Shown in pieces: positions 8,569 through 17,969 of a stretch of DNA of 40,038 bases. The translations under genes and the position numbers were made by a program. Location: positions 1 through 40,038 of the IMG/VR virus record IMGVR_UViG_3300049893_000480. One strand, 5' to 3'. Numbering within the stretch: the stretch's first letter is position 1; every line of letters starts with the position of its first letter. The stretch comes from a virus. The notes below the pieces were generated by a model. That model worked only from the letters and a program-made list of their open reading frames with translations, searched no databases and was not told the DNA's origin.

Positions 8569-8910
8569 ATGTTCGTTCTCTCGCAGAGCGAGTCATACAC
8601 CTGGCCGGTCACCGTCGAATTTCCCGTCGATGGTGGCCGGTTCGATAAACAGGCATTCGATGCTGAATTTCGCCGGCTGCCGCAGTCTCGGATCCGTGCG
8701 ATTTGGGACATGATCCAGGCCGGCGAGCTGAACGATGATGAGCTGTGCGCCGAGGTGCTGGTCGGCTGGGCCGGCATCCAGGACGCCAAGGGAACTGACG
8801 TGCCCTACAGCGAAAAGGCCAAAGCTGATCTGCTGAATGTGCCGCTGGTTGCTGCTGCTGTGGTTACCAGCTGGCTCGACAGCCTGAGCAAGGGCAAACG
8901 AAAAAACTGA
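8569..8910 (+). CDS. Tail assembly chaperone G
   Basis: Zero-frame product of 113 aa, the counterpart of lambda gpG. It starts at an ATG preceded by AAGGAG (8558-8563) and ends SKGKRKN, stopping directly after an A AAA AAC heptamer. It is predicted to bind and space the tape measure during tail assembly. The family is poorly conserved in sequence, so the call rests on length, position between tail tube and tape measure, and the frameshift signal. The -1 product continues to 9227. Confidence 0.8.
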   Translation: MFVLSQSESYTWPVTVEFPVDGGRFDKQAFDAEFRRLPQSRIRAIWDMIQAGELNDDELCAEVLVGWAGIQDAKGTDVPYSEKAKADLLNVPLVAAAVVTSWLDSLSKGKRKN

Positions 8911-8944
8911 TTGCCGCCGCTGAGTATTGGGCTCGCGGCGGTGA
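8901..8944 (+). promoter_or_regulatory. Programmed -1 frameshift signal for G-T fusion
   Basis: The heptamer A AAA AAC (8901-8907) is in the correct frame for tandem slippage and sits immediately before the G stop (8908-8910). A stem begins within three to six bases: CCGCCGC (8914-8920) pairs with GCGGCGG (8935-8941), extendable outward by U-A, U.G and G.U pairs (8911-8913 with 8942-8944) and inward by GAG/CTC after one bulged base. AAGGG (8890-8894) upstream may act as a stimulatory Shine-Dalgarno. The -1 frame runs open to 9227, giving a 219-aa fusion. Confidence 0.9.
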
Positions 8945-8987
8945 GAAGGACGAAACGGCAGATGATGCTGCTGTTCTGGGCGTTGCG

Positions 8988-9227
8988 GTGTCAGAACCCA
9001 GCGAGCCGAAACAGTTCGAGATATGGGAAGAAAACTGGGACGCCGTGGTGATGTGGACCCGATTGCAGACGCAATGGCGCGCAAGTGCTGGCGGTGTGAT
9101 CGGGCTCGATTACGGCGTCTTGGAATGGCTCCTTAGACTGTATGAAGTGAAGGATCAGCGCGCCTTGCTGGAGGATCTGCAGATCATGGAAGGCGCCGCG
9201 CTGGCCGCAATGCACAAGGAGGGTTGA
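8988..9227 (+). CDS. T portion of the G-T tail chaperone fusion (DUF1799-like)
   Basis: This open frame is the -1 extension of G. It is continuous from the slippery site, entering as LIAAAEYWARGG, so the real N-terminal boundary of the T segment is about 8907. The segment FEIWEENWDAVVMWTRLQTQWR...GLDYGVLEWLLRLY resembles the DUF1799/lambda T group. The GTG at 8988 has no Shine-Dalgarno, so independent synthesis is unlikely. It is expected only as part of a 219-aa GT protein that recruits tail tube subunits to the tape measure complex. Confidence 0.8.
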   Translation: MSEPSEPKQFEIWEENWDAVVMWTRLQTQWRASAGGVIGLDYGVLEWLLRLYEVKDQRALLEDLQIMEGAALAAMHKEG

Positions 9228-9230
9228 GCC

Positions 9231-12200
9231 ATGGCAATGACCCTCGACACTGCGATTAAGTTCACAGCAAAGCTGGAGGGCCAGGGGCTCGATCAGCTGA
9301 AGCGGAACCTGCAGGGCCTGGCGCAGCAAGGCAACGTCAGCAAGCGATTGCTTGATCAGCTTTACACCGCCACCAAAGCGCTCGGCAGTGCGTCAAACAA
9401 TACGATCGCGGGCCTACAGAAACAGGCGGCAGCGCTGCGTGTGTTGCGCGAGCAGGCGGAGTTTGGCAGCCGAAAATTCAAGCTACTGAGTAACGATATT
9501 GAGGCCGTTGAGGCACGGCTGCGCAAGTTTCAGGGCACTGCTGCCAAGGGTGCTGGCATTGGCCGCGGTGAGGCCCTTCTGGCTGGTGTGGCTGGTGGCA
9601 TCGCGGCAAAGGCTACGGATTATGCGGTGCAGGGCGCTGGCGCTGTGGTGCGGGTGGGACTCGATGCCGAGTCTTCGCGCGTGCGCCTGAAGGCGCTCAC
9701 TGACGAATTTGGCGATTACAACCAAGCGCAGCAGGCTGCGGCACGCATCGCACAAACGCTGCGACTGAGCACGACAGAAGCGCAAGCTGGCTTTGCAGAT
9801 CTCTACGCGGCGCTGCGCCCCACTGGGGTGACTGTTCAAGAGGTTGAAAAGGCTTTCATCGGCTTTACGGCCGCCGCCCGCAACAGCGGTGCAACTGCAC
9901 AGGAATCATCGGCTGCACTGGTGCAGCTAAAGCAGGCACTGGCTTCTGGTGTACTGCAGGGTGAAGAACTGCGCTCGATCCGTGAGCAGGCTCCGCTGGT
10001 GGCGCAGGCCATCGCCAAGGAGATGGGCGTCAGCATCGGCGCGCTGAAAGAGCTGGCCTCGCAGGGTGAAGTCACCAGCGACATCGTGCTGCGTGCGCTG
10101 GCAAAGCTTAGTGAGTCGCAGCTGGGCAAGCTCAACGCCCAGTTCGACACCGGCACGCAGGCCCTGAAGGATCTCAGCAACGCCGCGACTGAGCTGGGCA
10201 CTGAGGTGGCCAAAACATTTGGCCCCACAGCTGTCGCGCTCATCCGCGATTTCACGCGGTTTATCAAGCAAGCTGGTGAAGTTTGGGGCTCATTGTTTGG
10301 CGGCGATGGCGAGGCTGACGCTCGGCTGCAGGAATCAGTCAAAGCGCGCGAGTTGGCGCTGCAGGACGCAAACCGCCGATTCACCAATCCGTTCAGCTTC
10401 AACACAGGGGAGAAGGAGTCCTACCTGCGGCAGCGCGAGGCTCAAATCCGAGAACGTCTGGCACAGGAGCGCGTAACTCGCGAGTTGAAGTCGGACATGC
10501 TTACGCCTGCCCAGCTTGAGGCACAAAAGCAGGCTGACAAGGAGCGCGCGTCTGCCCGCGCCGCGGCCAATAAAAAAGCGCTGGAGGACGAAACCAAGGC
10601 CCGCGAGCAGATGGAGGAAAAGCTCGCGGACGCTGCGCAGCGCAATGCCGAGCAGCTGGCCGATTTCCGCGCTGAGACCATCAAACGCGCAGCCGAGCTG
10701 GAGCGCGACCTAGGCGATCGGCGGCTGGAGATCGAGCGCAGCATCGCTGAGGCCCGCCGGCGCATTGCTGAGCAGGAACAGGATCAGGCTCTGGAGGCCG
10801 AGCGGCAGCGGCTTGCTGCTGCTGGCTTGAGCACCGAGGGCATCGACGCAGCTAAGGAGCTGGGCGAGATCTCGCGGCGCTACAGCGAGCAACGGATCCA
10901 GAACGAGCAGAACGCAACCGATCGGCAGGTGCAACTCCAGCGCCAGCTGGAAGAGTTCAAGACCAGCGTGGCCGATGGCATCGGCAAGATCCAGGAGGGA
11001 TACGCCCGATCAGTCAGCAACATCCTGCAGGACGCTGGCAAGAAACTCGGCCAGAGCATGATCGACGGCGCCAGTCAGGCAGCCGGCGTGCTTGGTGGTG
11101 CCCGTGGTGGTGCGGTGGGCCCCTCCAGCCTGCGCAGCGGTTCTGTACGCGGTGGGCAGCTGAACGTCGGCACGCTAGTGGGCCTAGCCAAGGCGGCCGG
11201 TTTTAGTGATCGAGACGCGCAAATCATGGCGGCAATCGCCATGGCGGAAAGTGGCGGCCGCAGCACTGAGTTCAACGGCAACGCAGCAACGGGTGACAAG
11301 AGTTATGGGCTATGGCAGGTCAACATGCTGGGCAACATGGGCCCAGAGCGGCGCCGTGCGTTTGGCATTAGCGACAACGCCCAGCTGTTTGACCCGGCCA
11401 CCAACGCAAACGCCGCACGGCAGGTTTATCAGTCGCAAGGTTTTGGCGCCTGGTCGGTGTATCGCAGTGGTGCTTACCGGCAGTTTCTTCCTGGTGCCAT
11501 GGCGGCAGGCGCTGGATCACCTGCCGGGTTTAACAGCGCCGGCCTGATGGGTGGCATCCAGAAGGCAGGCCAGCAGCTTGGTGGTGCAATCGGCACTGAG
11601 AAGGCTGTGAAGGATCAGCAGGCCTTCAACGATCTGTTTGGCGCCTATCTGGGCAAGTTCGGTAATTACAAGCAGGATCTTGACGGCGTAACGCGGAGCG
11701 CCAGCCAGCAACTGCAGGATCAACAGCGCATCTATGAACTGATGCGCAGCGGTCTCAGCCCTGAACTGGCGCGTCAGCGGGTTGATGCCGAGAATGCTGC
11801 GGCTGCTGAAAACGAGCGCCTCAAGGCCCTCGAAACGCAGCTCGACAAGGAGCTGCAGCGCACGGATCTCACAGAGCAGCAGCGCGCGCAGCTGAAAGAT
11901 CTGCGCGCCGAAGTGATCGCTCGTCAGATGAACGAGCAGGGCATCACCGAGGAAATCCTCAAGCAGCAGCAGGCCCTCGAAGACCTGAACCGCCGACAGC
12001 AGGCCCTGGCTGATCTCACGCAGTCGATCGGCAGCAGTCTGTCGCAGGGCATCATTGGCGGCATCGATGCAGCGATCGGTGCTGCGATGACCGGCGCGAA
12101 GGATCTCGATGATCAGCTGAAGCAGATCGCTAGCGGTGTGCTGAAAGAAATCGGCATGGCGCTGATCAAGTTCGGCCTCAACAGCCTGCTGGGTGGCTTC

Positions 12201-12674
12201 CAAATCGGCGGCACTCAACTGTTCAAGTTTGCAGACGGCGGCGTGATGACGGGTGCCGGCCCCCTGCCCTTGCGTCGCTATGCGGGTGGCGGCGTCGCCA
12301 ACAGCCCGCAGATGGCCATGTATGGCGAGCGCGGTCCCGAAGCCTTTGTGCCGCTGCCTGACGGCCGCAGCATTCCGGTCAAGATGAAGCAGCGCAACGA
12401 TGCGCTGAACCGCTACCGGCCGATGGGTGGCACCGGCACAATGGCAGCTGACGGCGAGATGGCACCAGCTGGCGGCGGCGGTGCTGTTGGCCGCAACAAT
12501 GCGATCGACGTGCGCTACACCGTCGAGCGGATCAATAACGTCGAGTACGTGACCGCTGATCAATTCCAGAAGGGCATGAAGCAAGCGGCAGCACAGGGTG
12601 CCACGCTGGGTGAGCGCGCAGCACTACGCCGTCTGCAGTACAGCCCTGGCGGCCGTAAAGGGGTTGGAATCTGA
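9231..12674 (+). CDS. Tail tape measure protein with lysozyme-like domain
   Basis: A 1147-aa protein that sets tail length. Its N-terminal third (about 130-330) matches the tape-measure N-terminal pattern (LQGEELRSIREQAPLVAQAIAKEMG is in this block). Residues 420-620 are long charged coiled coils. Residues about 640-760 form a lysozyme/SLT-like domain: Glu673 in AMAESGG, then SYGLWQVNM, LFDPATNANAA and GFGAWSVYRSG, so the tail probably degrades peptidoglycan on injection. A second coiled coil and a GGV/GERGPEAFVPL C-terminus follow, typical of tape measures. The start has a strong AAGGAGGG seven bases upstream. Confidence 0.95.
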   Translation: MAMTLDTAIKFTAKLEGQGLDQLKRNLQGLAQQGNVSKRLLDQLYTATKALGSASNNTIAGLQKQAAALRVLREQAEFGSRKFKLLSNDIEAVEARLRKFQGTAAKGAGIGRGEALLAGVAGGIAAKATDYAVQGAGAVVRVGLDAESSRVRLKALTDEFGDYNQAQQAAARIAQTLRLSTTEAQAGFADLYAALRPTGVTVQEVEKAFIGFTAAARNSGATAQESSAALVQLKQALASGVLQGEELRSIREQAPLVAQAIAKEMGVSIGALKELASQGEVTSDIVLRALAKLSESQLGKLNAQFDTGTQALKDLSNAATELGTEVAKTFGPTAVALIRDFTRFIKQAGEVWGSLFGGDGEADARLQESVKARELALQDANRRFTNPFSFNTGEKESYLRQREAQIRERLAQERVTRELKSDMLTPAQLEAQKQADKERASARAAANKKALEDETKAREQMEEKLADAAQRNAEQLADFRAETIKRAAELERDLGDRRLEIERSIAEARRRIAEQEQDQALEAERQRLAAAGLSTEGIDAAKELGEISRRYSEQRIQNEQNATDRQVQLQRQLEEFKTSVADGIGKIQEGYARSVSNILQDAGKKLGQSMIDGASQAAGVLGGARGGAVGPSSLRSGSVRGGQLNVGTLVGLAKAAGFSDRDAQIMAAIAMAESGGRSTEFNGNAATGDKSYGLWQVNMLGNMGPERRRAFGISDNAQLFDPATNANAARQVYQSQGFGAWSVYRSGAYRQFLPGAMAAGAGSPAGFNSAGLMGGIQKAGQQLGGAIGTEKAVKDQQAFNDLFGAYLGKFGNYKQDLDGVTRSASQQLQDQQRIYELMRSGLSPELARQRVDAENAAAAENERLKALETQLDKELQRTDLTEQQRAQLKDLRAEVIARQMNEQGITEEILKQQQALEDLNRRQQALADLTQSIGSSLSQGIIGGIDAAIGAAMTGAKDLDDQLKQIASGVLKEIGMALIKFGLNSLLGGFQIGGTQLFKFADGGVMTGAGPLPLRRYAGGGVANSPQMAMYGERGPEAFVPLPDGRSIPVKMKQRNDALNRYRPMGGTGTMAADGEMAPAGGGGAVGRNNAIDVRYTVERINNVEYVTADQFQKGMKQAAAQGATLGERAALRRLQYSPGGRKGVGI

Positions 12675-13135
12675 TGCAGTACGCAGTCGGTCATCTGCTG
12701 AAAGTCGGCCCCACGGGCAGCGTCCGGCACTGCTTCCAGAACTTTGCCGTCAACGCCGTGGTTTCATGGTCTGGCGTCAATCATTTATTCCTGCCATTCG
12801 GCTTCAGCGGTGCAGTGGCCAGCCTCAAAGGCGACAACCTGCAGGCCAGCATTCAGCTGGCCAACAACGATATTGCAAGACCGTGGGCCAAGCAGGCGCT
12901 TGATGAGGTTTGGGTCGCACAGGTGTCTGTGATGCTGTTCACTGTTGGCACCGGGACGCCGGAACGCTTGCTGTATGACTACTGGGGCGCAGTGAGTTCT
13001 GGCGGTTGGGACTACACCGCGCTGAACCTCAGCCTCGACAGCATCCTCGACGCAGTGGCCAGCGACATCCCCGCACGGAAACTGCATAGGGTGCAGGTTG
13101 GCAATTTGCCATTTACCGGGCAGATCCGTGTGTGA
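12674..13135 (+). CDS. Minor tail protein at the lambda M/L position
   Basis: Protein of 153 aa between tape measure and the NlpC-like gene. It is beta-rich (VNAVVSWSGVNHLFLPFGFSG, WVAQVSVMLFTVG) and ends with a QVGNLPFTGQIRV segment. By position it should be a distal tail protein linking tube to tip. I do not recognise a specific family signature. ATG overlaps the tape-measure stop (TGATG), and its stop overlaps the next GTG start. Confidence 0.6.
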   Translation: MQYAVGHLLKVGPTGSVRHCFQNFAVNAVVSWSGVNHLFLPFGFSGAVASLKGDNLQASIQLANNDIARPWAKQALDEVWVAQVSVMLFTVGTGTPERLLYDYWGAVSSGGWDYTALNLSLDSILDAVASDIPARKLHRVQVGNLPFTGQIRV

Positions 13136-13535
13136 TCATCTGATTGGATTGAAGTACAGACGTGGAGCAGACGGTAAAAGTGGAGAGATTGACTGTATTT
13201 CGCTGGTTTATCGAGCATTAGAAGCTCTTGACTTTGCCCCTCCACCTTTCAAGGGTGAGTGGTATGGCATGGGTCCACGGGCGGTTCTGCGTGAGCTGGA
13301 GACCTATGCCGCTCGGGTTGGGCAGGCCACTTATGATGGCGACATTGCCCTGCTTGCTGGCAGCTGGCCGGCCTTCGGTGTGACATGGCAGAACGGCATC
13401 CTCTACATCAACCATCAGCTGCAGCGCAGCGACTGGAAGCCGGCACAAAGCCTTTTAATCCGCCGCTCTTACCGTTTGAGAAAGACTTCATCCGTCTTCT
13501 CGGCTGCACTGAAGACGAATACCGCGAGTTCGTAA
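13128..13535 (+). CDS. NlpC/P60-like tail assembly protein (gpK-like)
   Basis: About 135 aa. The segment LIGLKYRRGADGKSGEIDCISLVYRAL contains the Cys of an NlpC/P60 site (DCISLV), and GDIALLAG...FGVTWQNGILYI follows the usual order. The position where active members have His before the GV strand is Phe here, so peptidase activity is doubtful. Start GTG 13128 overlaps the previous stop; TTG 13098 is an upstream alternative. The C-terminal 50 residues overlap the J-like gene in another frame by 151 bases and look arginine/serine-rich, so they may be non-conserved. Confidence 0.65.
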   Translation: MCDHLIGLKYRRGADGKSGEIDCISLVYRALEALDFAPPPFKGEWYGMGPRAVLRELETYAARVGQATYDGDIALLAGSWPAFGVTWQNGILYINHQLQRSDWKPAQSLLIRRSYRLRKTSSVFSAALKTNTASS

Positions 13536-16500
13536 GGCACGCTGAGCTGCGCTCAAGGGTTCGCCCGGCCGGCTACGAGCACATCCCTGAGATCGTTGGC
13601 GATCCGGTCAACATCATCGTCAGTCTGGTGATTGGCCTTGCGCTGTCCGCAGCTAGTTCGCTGCTGACGCCAAAGCCGACGATGCCGAGGGCCGGCAAGG
13701 AAGTCACAAACAAGGATTTGCCGGATCAGGTCGGCCCGAGCGCGTTCAACCAGACCACAGCGTTCGACAGTGTTGCGGCGCTGGCTGAGTATGGACAGGT
13801 CATCCCGATCCCGTTCGGCAAGCTCGGCACCGGCGCCGACGGGAAGCTGACCGGTGGCCTGGTGCTGGCACCATCGCTGGTCTGGTCGCGTTGCTTCAGC
13901 TATGGCAGCTATCAGCGCTTTCTTGGCATGTATGTTGCCGGCGAGTGGAGTTTGGCGGCGCCCAATGTCAACGGCATGTGGCTCGGCACCACGCCGTTGA
14001 CTGCACTTGCCTCGGATGACTTTGCGGTGTTCTGGTCATCGCGTGAAATTGGCAATCGCCTCAATCCTCTTCGCAAGATTGCCGGCACCACCGGATCCGA
14101 CTCGCTGGGAAATCCAACGGTCAGCGGCGACATCATGCTGTGCCCAACGTCGAGGGGCACCGACGATGAGGGCTTCTCGATGGCCTACAACCCGAGAAGC
14201 AAGGTCACATTTGGCACATCCACGCCGATCCACAACGGCTCAGCATTTCGCTTCAACTGGGAAGTAGTTACCAATCCTGGCGTCAAGGATCAGGATGATG
14301 ATGCCAAGGCTCGGGTGCGCGACTTCCGCCGCAAGATCTGTGGCGAAGAAGCCGATGGTGTGGTTTACGGAAGCATCAACAGCCTTGGATTTGAAAAGAC
14401 TGGGATGCCAGGTGTCGGCCGCGCTTACTCCCGCAAAATGGGGTTCATCGAGCTGAACGGTGCGCCGATCGAAAACCGAGCCATCCTTCCGATTGATGTT
14501 GGCAGCACTGCCAAGTTTTACATCGACGGCGGCAACTGGAAATCATTCGCACAAGATGATTTTAGGCGTAAAGTTGTCAAGCTGGACGACCTCGACAGCA
14601 GTGCTGATGCATGGCGACAGCGAGCTGATCAGCTGCTGAGCATTGGCTCCAAGTGGATCATTGGCGCAGCGGTCTGGAAGGTGACCGCACGCGACAGCGG
14701 CATTTGGACGAAGGGCCGCAACATGACCTACACGTTCGAGTGCATCGAGACGCTCGGTCCGAAAGAGATCGGCATCCCTGGTCGGCGCACTGTGCAGGAG
14801 CCACTGGGCGGCTACGAAGGCGCTGACTTCAACCCCACAAAGCACTGCGGCGCTGCGTTCTATAACATCTGCCGCTTTGACGATGCCGTTGTGCGCAACG
14901 TGCGTTTCGCTGATGTCATTGAGATCGGCATCAGGTCTCAGGTGTGGAACAAAGCAGCCGGCCTATGCAACTTCAACGCCATTCCTGAACCGGAGCAACT
15001 GCAGACTTACGACAATTACAGCATCTCGGTGAACACACCGAGGATGGATAAATATTTCGCCCGCACATCGTGCTTCTCGATTTGGGTGCGACCTATCGCT
15101 GATGGCGCGGATGGTGGAACAGTGCCTGCATGGAGCCGCATTCCGCAAGTGTTTTGTGTCACCGGCTCAGCGCCCATCGATCAGTACAACTGGCTGCGGA
15201 TCCGTCCGAGAACTGCTGGCCGATACGAATATCGCTTTGTTCCGCGCACCGGCAGCGACATTGCGATCAACTCATTGGATTCCGCGATCTTCTGGCGCCT
15301 GAACGCACAAACAGGCACAATCCACGGTCAAGATTTTTCCACTGCTTACGGCAACTTCAGGATCACTATCGCCGGGGATCTAATCGCGTCAACAACTGTC
15401 ACTCTGAACTCTGAACTAACTAGCGCGCCGTCGATTACCGCAGTCGAAGAATTGAGCAGCGCTCCAAGCTCGGTTGCATCTCTTGGCCTGAGTTCTAACA
15501 ACGGTGACATCAATCACATCTTGCAAGCGTGGACGCAGCAGGTGTTGGGCAAGTCGGCTTGGAACTATGCCGGCCAGACTCATACCGGAACATTCACACA
15601 AACAAAGGACGGCGGCGCCAGGAGCATCACCATCAAGGTGACGGCGACATCGATCAGTCTTTCGGGTCCGACCTATCAGGCGTTCACCGGATCCAGCTAC
15701 ACCTGGCAGAACCACACTTATCAAGTCGTCAGCTCGGTTGGACAGTGGACGCTGAACGAACCATTCAATCGTCCTGAATCGATACCGTCCGGCAATCCGT
15801 TCCGTAGCCAATGGGGTTACACGATCGTTTACCACAACTTCCAGATCTCTGGGATGGCAGACGTTGCCGGCAACTACAACGTCGCCACCGGCGAGCGAAT
15901 CTTCGAGGAAAACAGTCAAGTCTCTGATTGCAGCCACTACCTCGAGCTGCAGAAGTCGAACGAGTCGGCGCCTGAGCACCAGATTGTCTATGTGAACGAG
16001 TGCGTCGCCAACGAAATTAAGCCGACCTATGACGGCATGAGCACGATGGCCTTGTCGATCAAGTCGAGCAACAACATCACGGCCGTCGATCAGCCGCGGA
16101 TCTACACACCGACTGGCATCAACGTCGAACGCTTGGTGGATGGCAATGTCGGCCCCAGCAATCTGTTTTCTGATTTCGTCTACTACCTGCTCACCTCGCG
16201 CACGCAAGGCGCTGGCGGCATTGTCCCGACCCGGCTGATTGACCGCGATTCACTGGTTGCCACTGGCCAGTTCCTGCGCGCCAATCGCCTGTATTTCGAT
16301 TCGGTGCTCGAGCAGCCCACAAACCTGCGTGAATACATCTACAACATGGCGCCGCTGCTGCTGTGCAACTTCACAATCAAGAACGGCCGCTTCGGCATGA
16401 TGCCGGCACTGCCAACCGATTCATCAAACGCGATCAGCACTGGCCCGGTGCCCATTGAGCAGATCTTTACGGCCGGCAACATTATTGAGGATTCGCTGAA

Positions 16501-17164
16501 TGTTGAATACATCGGCAGCAGCCAACGCAAGGACTTCCGCGCTGTCGTCAGCTATCGCACCAACGTTGCCAACGAGCTGCCATCGCAGTCTGCCTTGGTG
16601 GTGGAGTGGGCAGATGCAGGCACCACAGTGCCGAAGGAAGAAACGATCGATCTCACCGACTTCTGCACCAACCGTGAGCAGGCGTTGTTGACCGCTCGTT
16701 TCCTGCTGAGCGTGAGGCGCCGCGTTGATCACACAATCAGCTTCAAAACAGTGCCCGATGGCATTGCAGTTGGACCTGGCTCCTACATCCGCGTGGTCAC
16801 CGAAGCCAATACCTATAACGCCGCCAACAACGGCATCATCACCGACGCCGGCACGTTGGTCAGCGCCACATCGGTCACGGACGGCACCTATTCGGCGATG
16901 GTCTACAGCACCTCAACCGGTGAAGTCACTGAGCGGTCGATCACTGTGGTCAGCAACACGGTCACGGACTCGACCCTCTACAACTCGATCTTCACGCTGC
17001 TGGCGCCCAAGGTGTCAGAAGGCGTCTACCAGATCGAGCAGCTGACATTGAACGAGGATGCCCTAGTGGAGATCGCTGCTGTGCATGTTCCGACTGACGG
17101 AGCCATGGCGAGTATCGTGGCAAAGGACGTGATGACCCCTGGCCTGTTCCGGGTGTTTGAGTGA
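13385..17164 (+). CDS. Tail tip attachment protein (gpJ-like)
   Basis: A 1259-aa tail-tip protein. It opens with a conserved-looking LPFEKDFIRLLGCTEDEYREF segment (about 29-49), a hydrophobic, gpI-like stretch (IIVSLVIGLALSAASSLL, about 78-95), then a large tip body with RVDHTISFKTVPDGIAVGPGSYIRVV near the C-terminus, as in J proteins. It should carry host-recognition or tip-hub function. The ATG at 13385 lies within the K-like gene with a weak ribosome site (GGTG); no in-frame ATG follows before the conserved segment. Stop overlaps the next ATG. Confidence 0.85.
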   Translation: MAERHPLHQPSAAAQRLEAGTKPFNPPLLPFEKDFIRLLGCTEDEYREFVRHAELRSRVRPAGYEHIPEIVGDPVNIIVSLVIGLALSAASSLLTPKPTMPRAGKEVTNKDLPDQVGPSAFNQTTAFDSVAALAEYGQVIPIPFGKLGTGADGKLTGGLVLAPSLVWSRCFSYGSYQRFLGMYVAGEWSLAAPNVNGMWLGTTPLTALASDDFAVFWSSREIGNRLNPLRKIAGTTGSDSLGNPTVSGDIMLCPTSRGTDDEGFSMAYNPRSKVTFGTSTPIHNGSAFRFNWEVVTNPGVKDQDDDAKARVRDFRRKICGEEADGVVYGSINSLGFEKTGMPGVGRAYSRKMGFIELNGAPIENRAILPIDVGSTAKFYIDGGNWKSFAQDDFRRKVVKLDDLDSSADAWRQRADQLLSIGSKWIIGAAVWKVTARDSGIWTKGRNMTYTFECIETLGPKEIGIPGRRTVQEPLGGYEGADFNPTKHCGAAFYNICRFDDAVVRNVRFADVIEIGIRSQVWNKAAGLCNFNAIPEPEQLQTYDNYSISVNTPRMDKYFARTSCFSIWVRPIADGADGGTVPAWSRIPQVFCVTGSAPIDQYNWLRIRPRTAGRYEYRFVPRTGSDIAINSLDSAIFWRLNAQTGTIHGQDFSTAYGNFRITIAGDLIASTTVTLNSELTSAPSITAVEELSSAPSSVASLGLSSNNGDINHILQAWTQQVLGKSAWNYAGQTHTGTFTQTKDGGARSITIKVTATSISLSGPTYQAFTGSSYTWQNHTYQVVSSVGQWTLNEPFNRPESIPSGNPFRSQWGYTIVYHNFQISGMADVAGNYNVATGERIFEENSQVSDCSHYLELQKSNESAPEHQIVYVNECVANEIKPTYDGMSTMALSIKSSNNITAVDQPRIYTPTGINVERLVDGNVGPSNLFSDFVYYLLTSRTQGAGGIVPTRLIDRDSLVATGQFLRANRLYFDSVLEQPTNLREYIYNMAPLLLCNFTIKNGRFGMMPALPTDSSNAISTGPVPIEQIFTAGNIIEDSLNVEYIGSSQRKDFRAVVSYRTNVANELPSQSALVVEWADAGTTVPKEETIDLTDFCTNREQALLTARFLLSVRRRVDHTISFKTVPDGIAVGPGSYIRVVTEANTYNAANNGIITDAGTLVSATSVTDGTYSAMVYSTSTGEVTERSITVVSNTVTDSTLYNSIFTLLAPKVSEGVYQIEQLTLNEDALVEIAAVHVPTDGAMASIVAKDVMTPGLFRVFE

Positions 17165-17538
17165 TGCCGTTTCCATCTCTCAGACCTTCTTCTCGATCTT
17201 TTGATCCAGGCGACTGGCCGATCAAGGCATTTCGCGCGCAATCCGGCGCTGAGGTTCGAATCCTGTACGGCAGTGCTCGCACTGGCATGACGATTGAGCT
17301 GAGTTACGAGAACATCACGGATAGTCAGGCGGAGACATTCTTGACCCACTACAACGAAACACTGGGCACCTTGCGCACGTTCACGCTGCCAACAGAAACC
17401 CGCGCCGGCTGGAGCGGCACCGCCGGCAGCATCAACGTGCCATCCGGCAATGCATGGCGCTACTCCAAGGCACCGGCGCTGACAGCTGTACGGCCTGGCG
17501 TTAGTACAGTGACAGTTAGTCTCGTCGGTGTGCTGTGA
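17164..17538 (+). CDS. Accessory tail protein
   Basis: A 124-aa protein beginning MPFPSLRPSSRSFDPGDWP and containing EVRILYGSARTGMTIELSYENI and FLTHYNETLGT. I recall similar sequences next to tail-tip genes in cyanophages, where they are treated as virion or tail proteins without an assigned role. The ATG overlaps the J stop (17162-17164 TGA, shared A), and the gene's stop overlaps the next start. A tail-tip accessory role is inferred from position. Confidence 0.6.
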   Translation: MPFPSLRPSSRSFDPGDWPIKAFRAQSGAEVRILYGSARTGMTIELSYENITDSQAETFLTHYNETLGTLRTFTLPTETRAGWSGTAGSINVPSGNAWRYSKAPALTAVRPGVSTVTVSLVGVL

Positions 17539-17969
17539 TGGCTAAGGCTTACACCGGACGCGACGGTCAGCTGCTGCTCGGCACCAACGTGCTGGTGAAG
17601 GTGACCAGCTGGAGCCTGCAGTCTGACCTCGAGCTGCTGGAGACCACCAGCTTGGGCGATGGCGTGCGCAATTTCACGCCCGGCATCCAAGCCTTTAGCG
17701 GCAGCGCCAGCCTCATCTACTACAAGGACGACGACAACTCCAACGATGCCAGCACGCTGCTGCGCAGGTTGGTGAAGACGGGATCTGCTGGCGTGGCGGC
17801 GTCTGACACGGTGACACTGACGCTGCGCCTGCTGGATGGCAACACCGCTAGCGACGTGACACTGACGGCCTACATCACCAGCGCCACCTTTGGCGCATCG
17901 GTTGGCGAGGTGGTTTCAGCGCAGATCAGCTTCCAGGCAACTGGGGCGCTCACCACGGCGACAGTCTGA
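17538..17969 (+). CDS. Second tail-tube-like protein
   Basis: A 143-aa beta-rich protein (AYTGRDGQLLLGTNVLVKVTSWSL..., LLETTSLGDGVRNF, FSGSASLIYYKDD, TLTAYITSATFGASVGEVVSAQISFQ). This strand pattern is typical of tail-tube/V-like folds, yet the main tube gene is at 7626. It may form a tip ring or an adaptor between tip and fibres. It is flanked by TGATG overlaps on both sides, so it is cotranslated with its neighbours. Confidence 0.6.
   Translation: MAKAYTGRDGQLLLGTNVLVKVTSWSLQSDLELLETTSLGDGVRNFTPGIQAFSGSASLIYYKDDDNSNDASTLLRRLVKTGSAGVAASDTVTLTLRLLDGNTASDVTLTAYITSATFGASVGEVVSAQISFQATGALTTATV

Noticed and set aside
11517-12584. 355-aa minus-strand ORF antisense to the tape measure
   Set aside because: It is a shadow of the GC-rich, strongly supported plus-strand gene; the translation shows no domain.
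13385-13535. Programmed frameshift joining K to J
   Set aside because: The frames would allow a -1 fusion, but no slippery heptamer in phase was found in the overlap.
15416-16207. 263-aa minus-strand ORF antisense to J
   Set aside because: Shadow frame inside a well-supported gene; Arg/Val/Asp-rich without motif.
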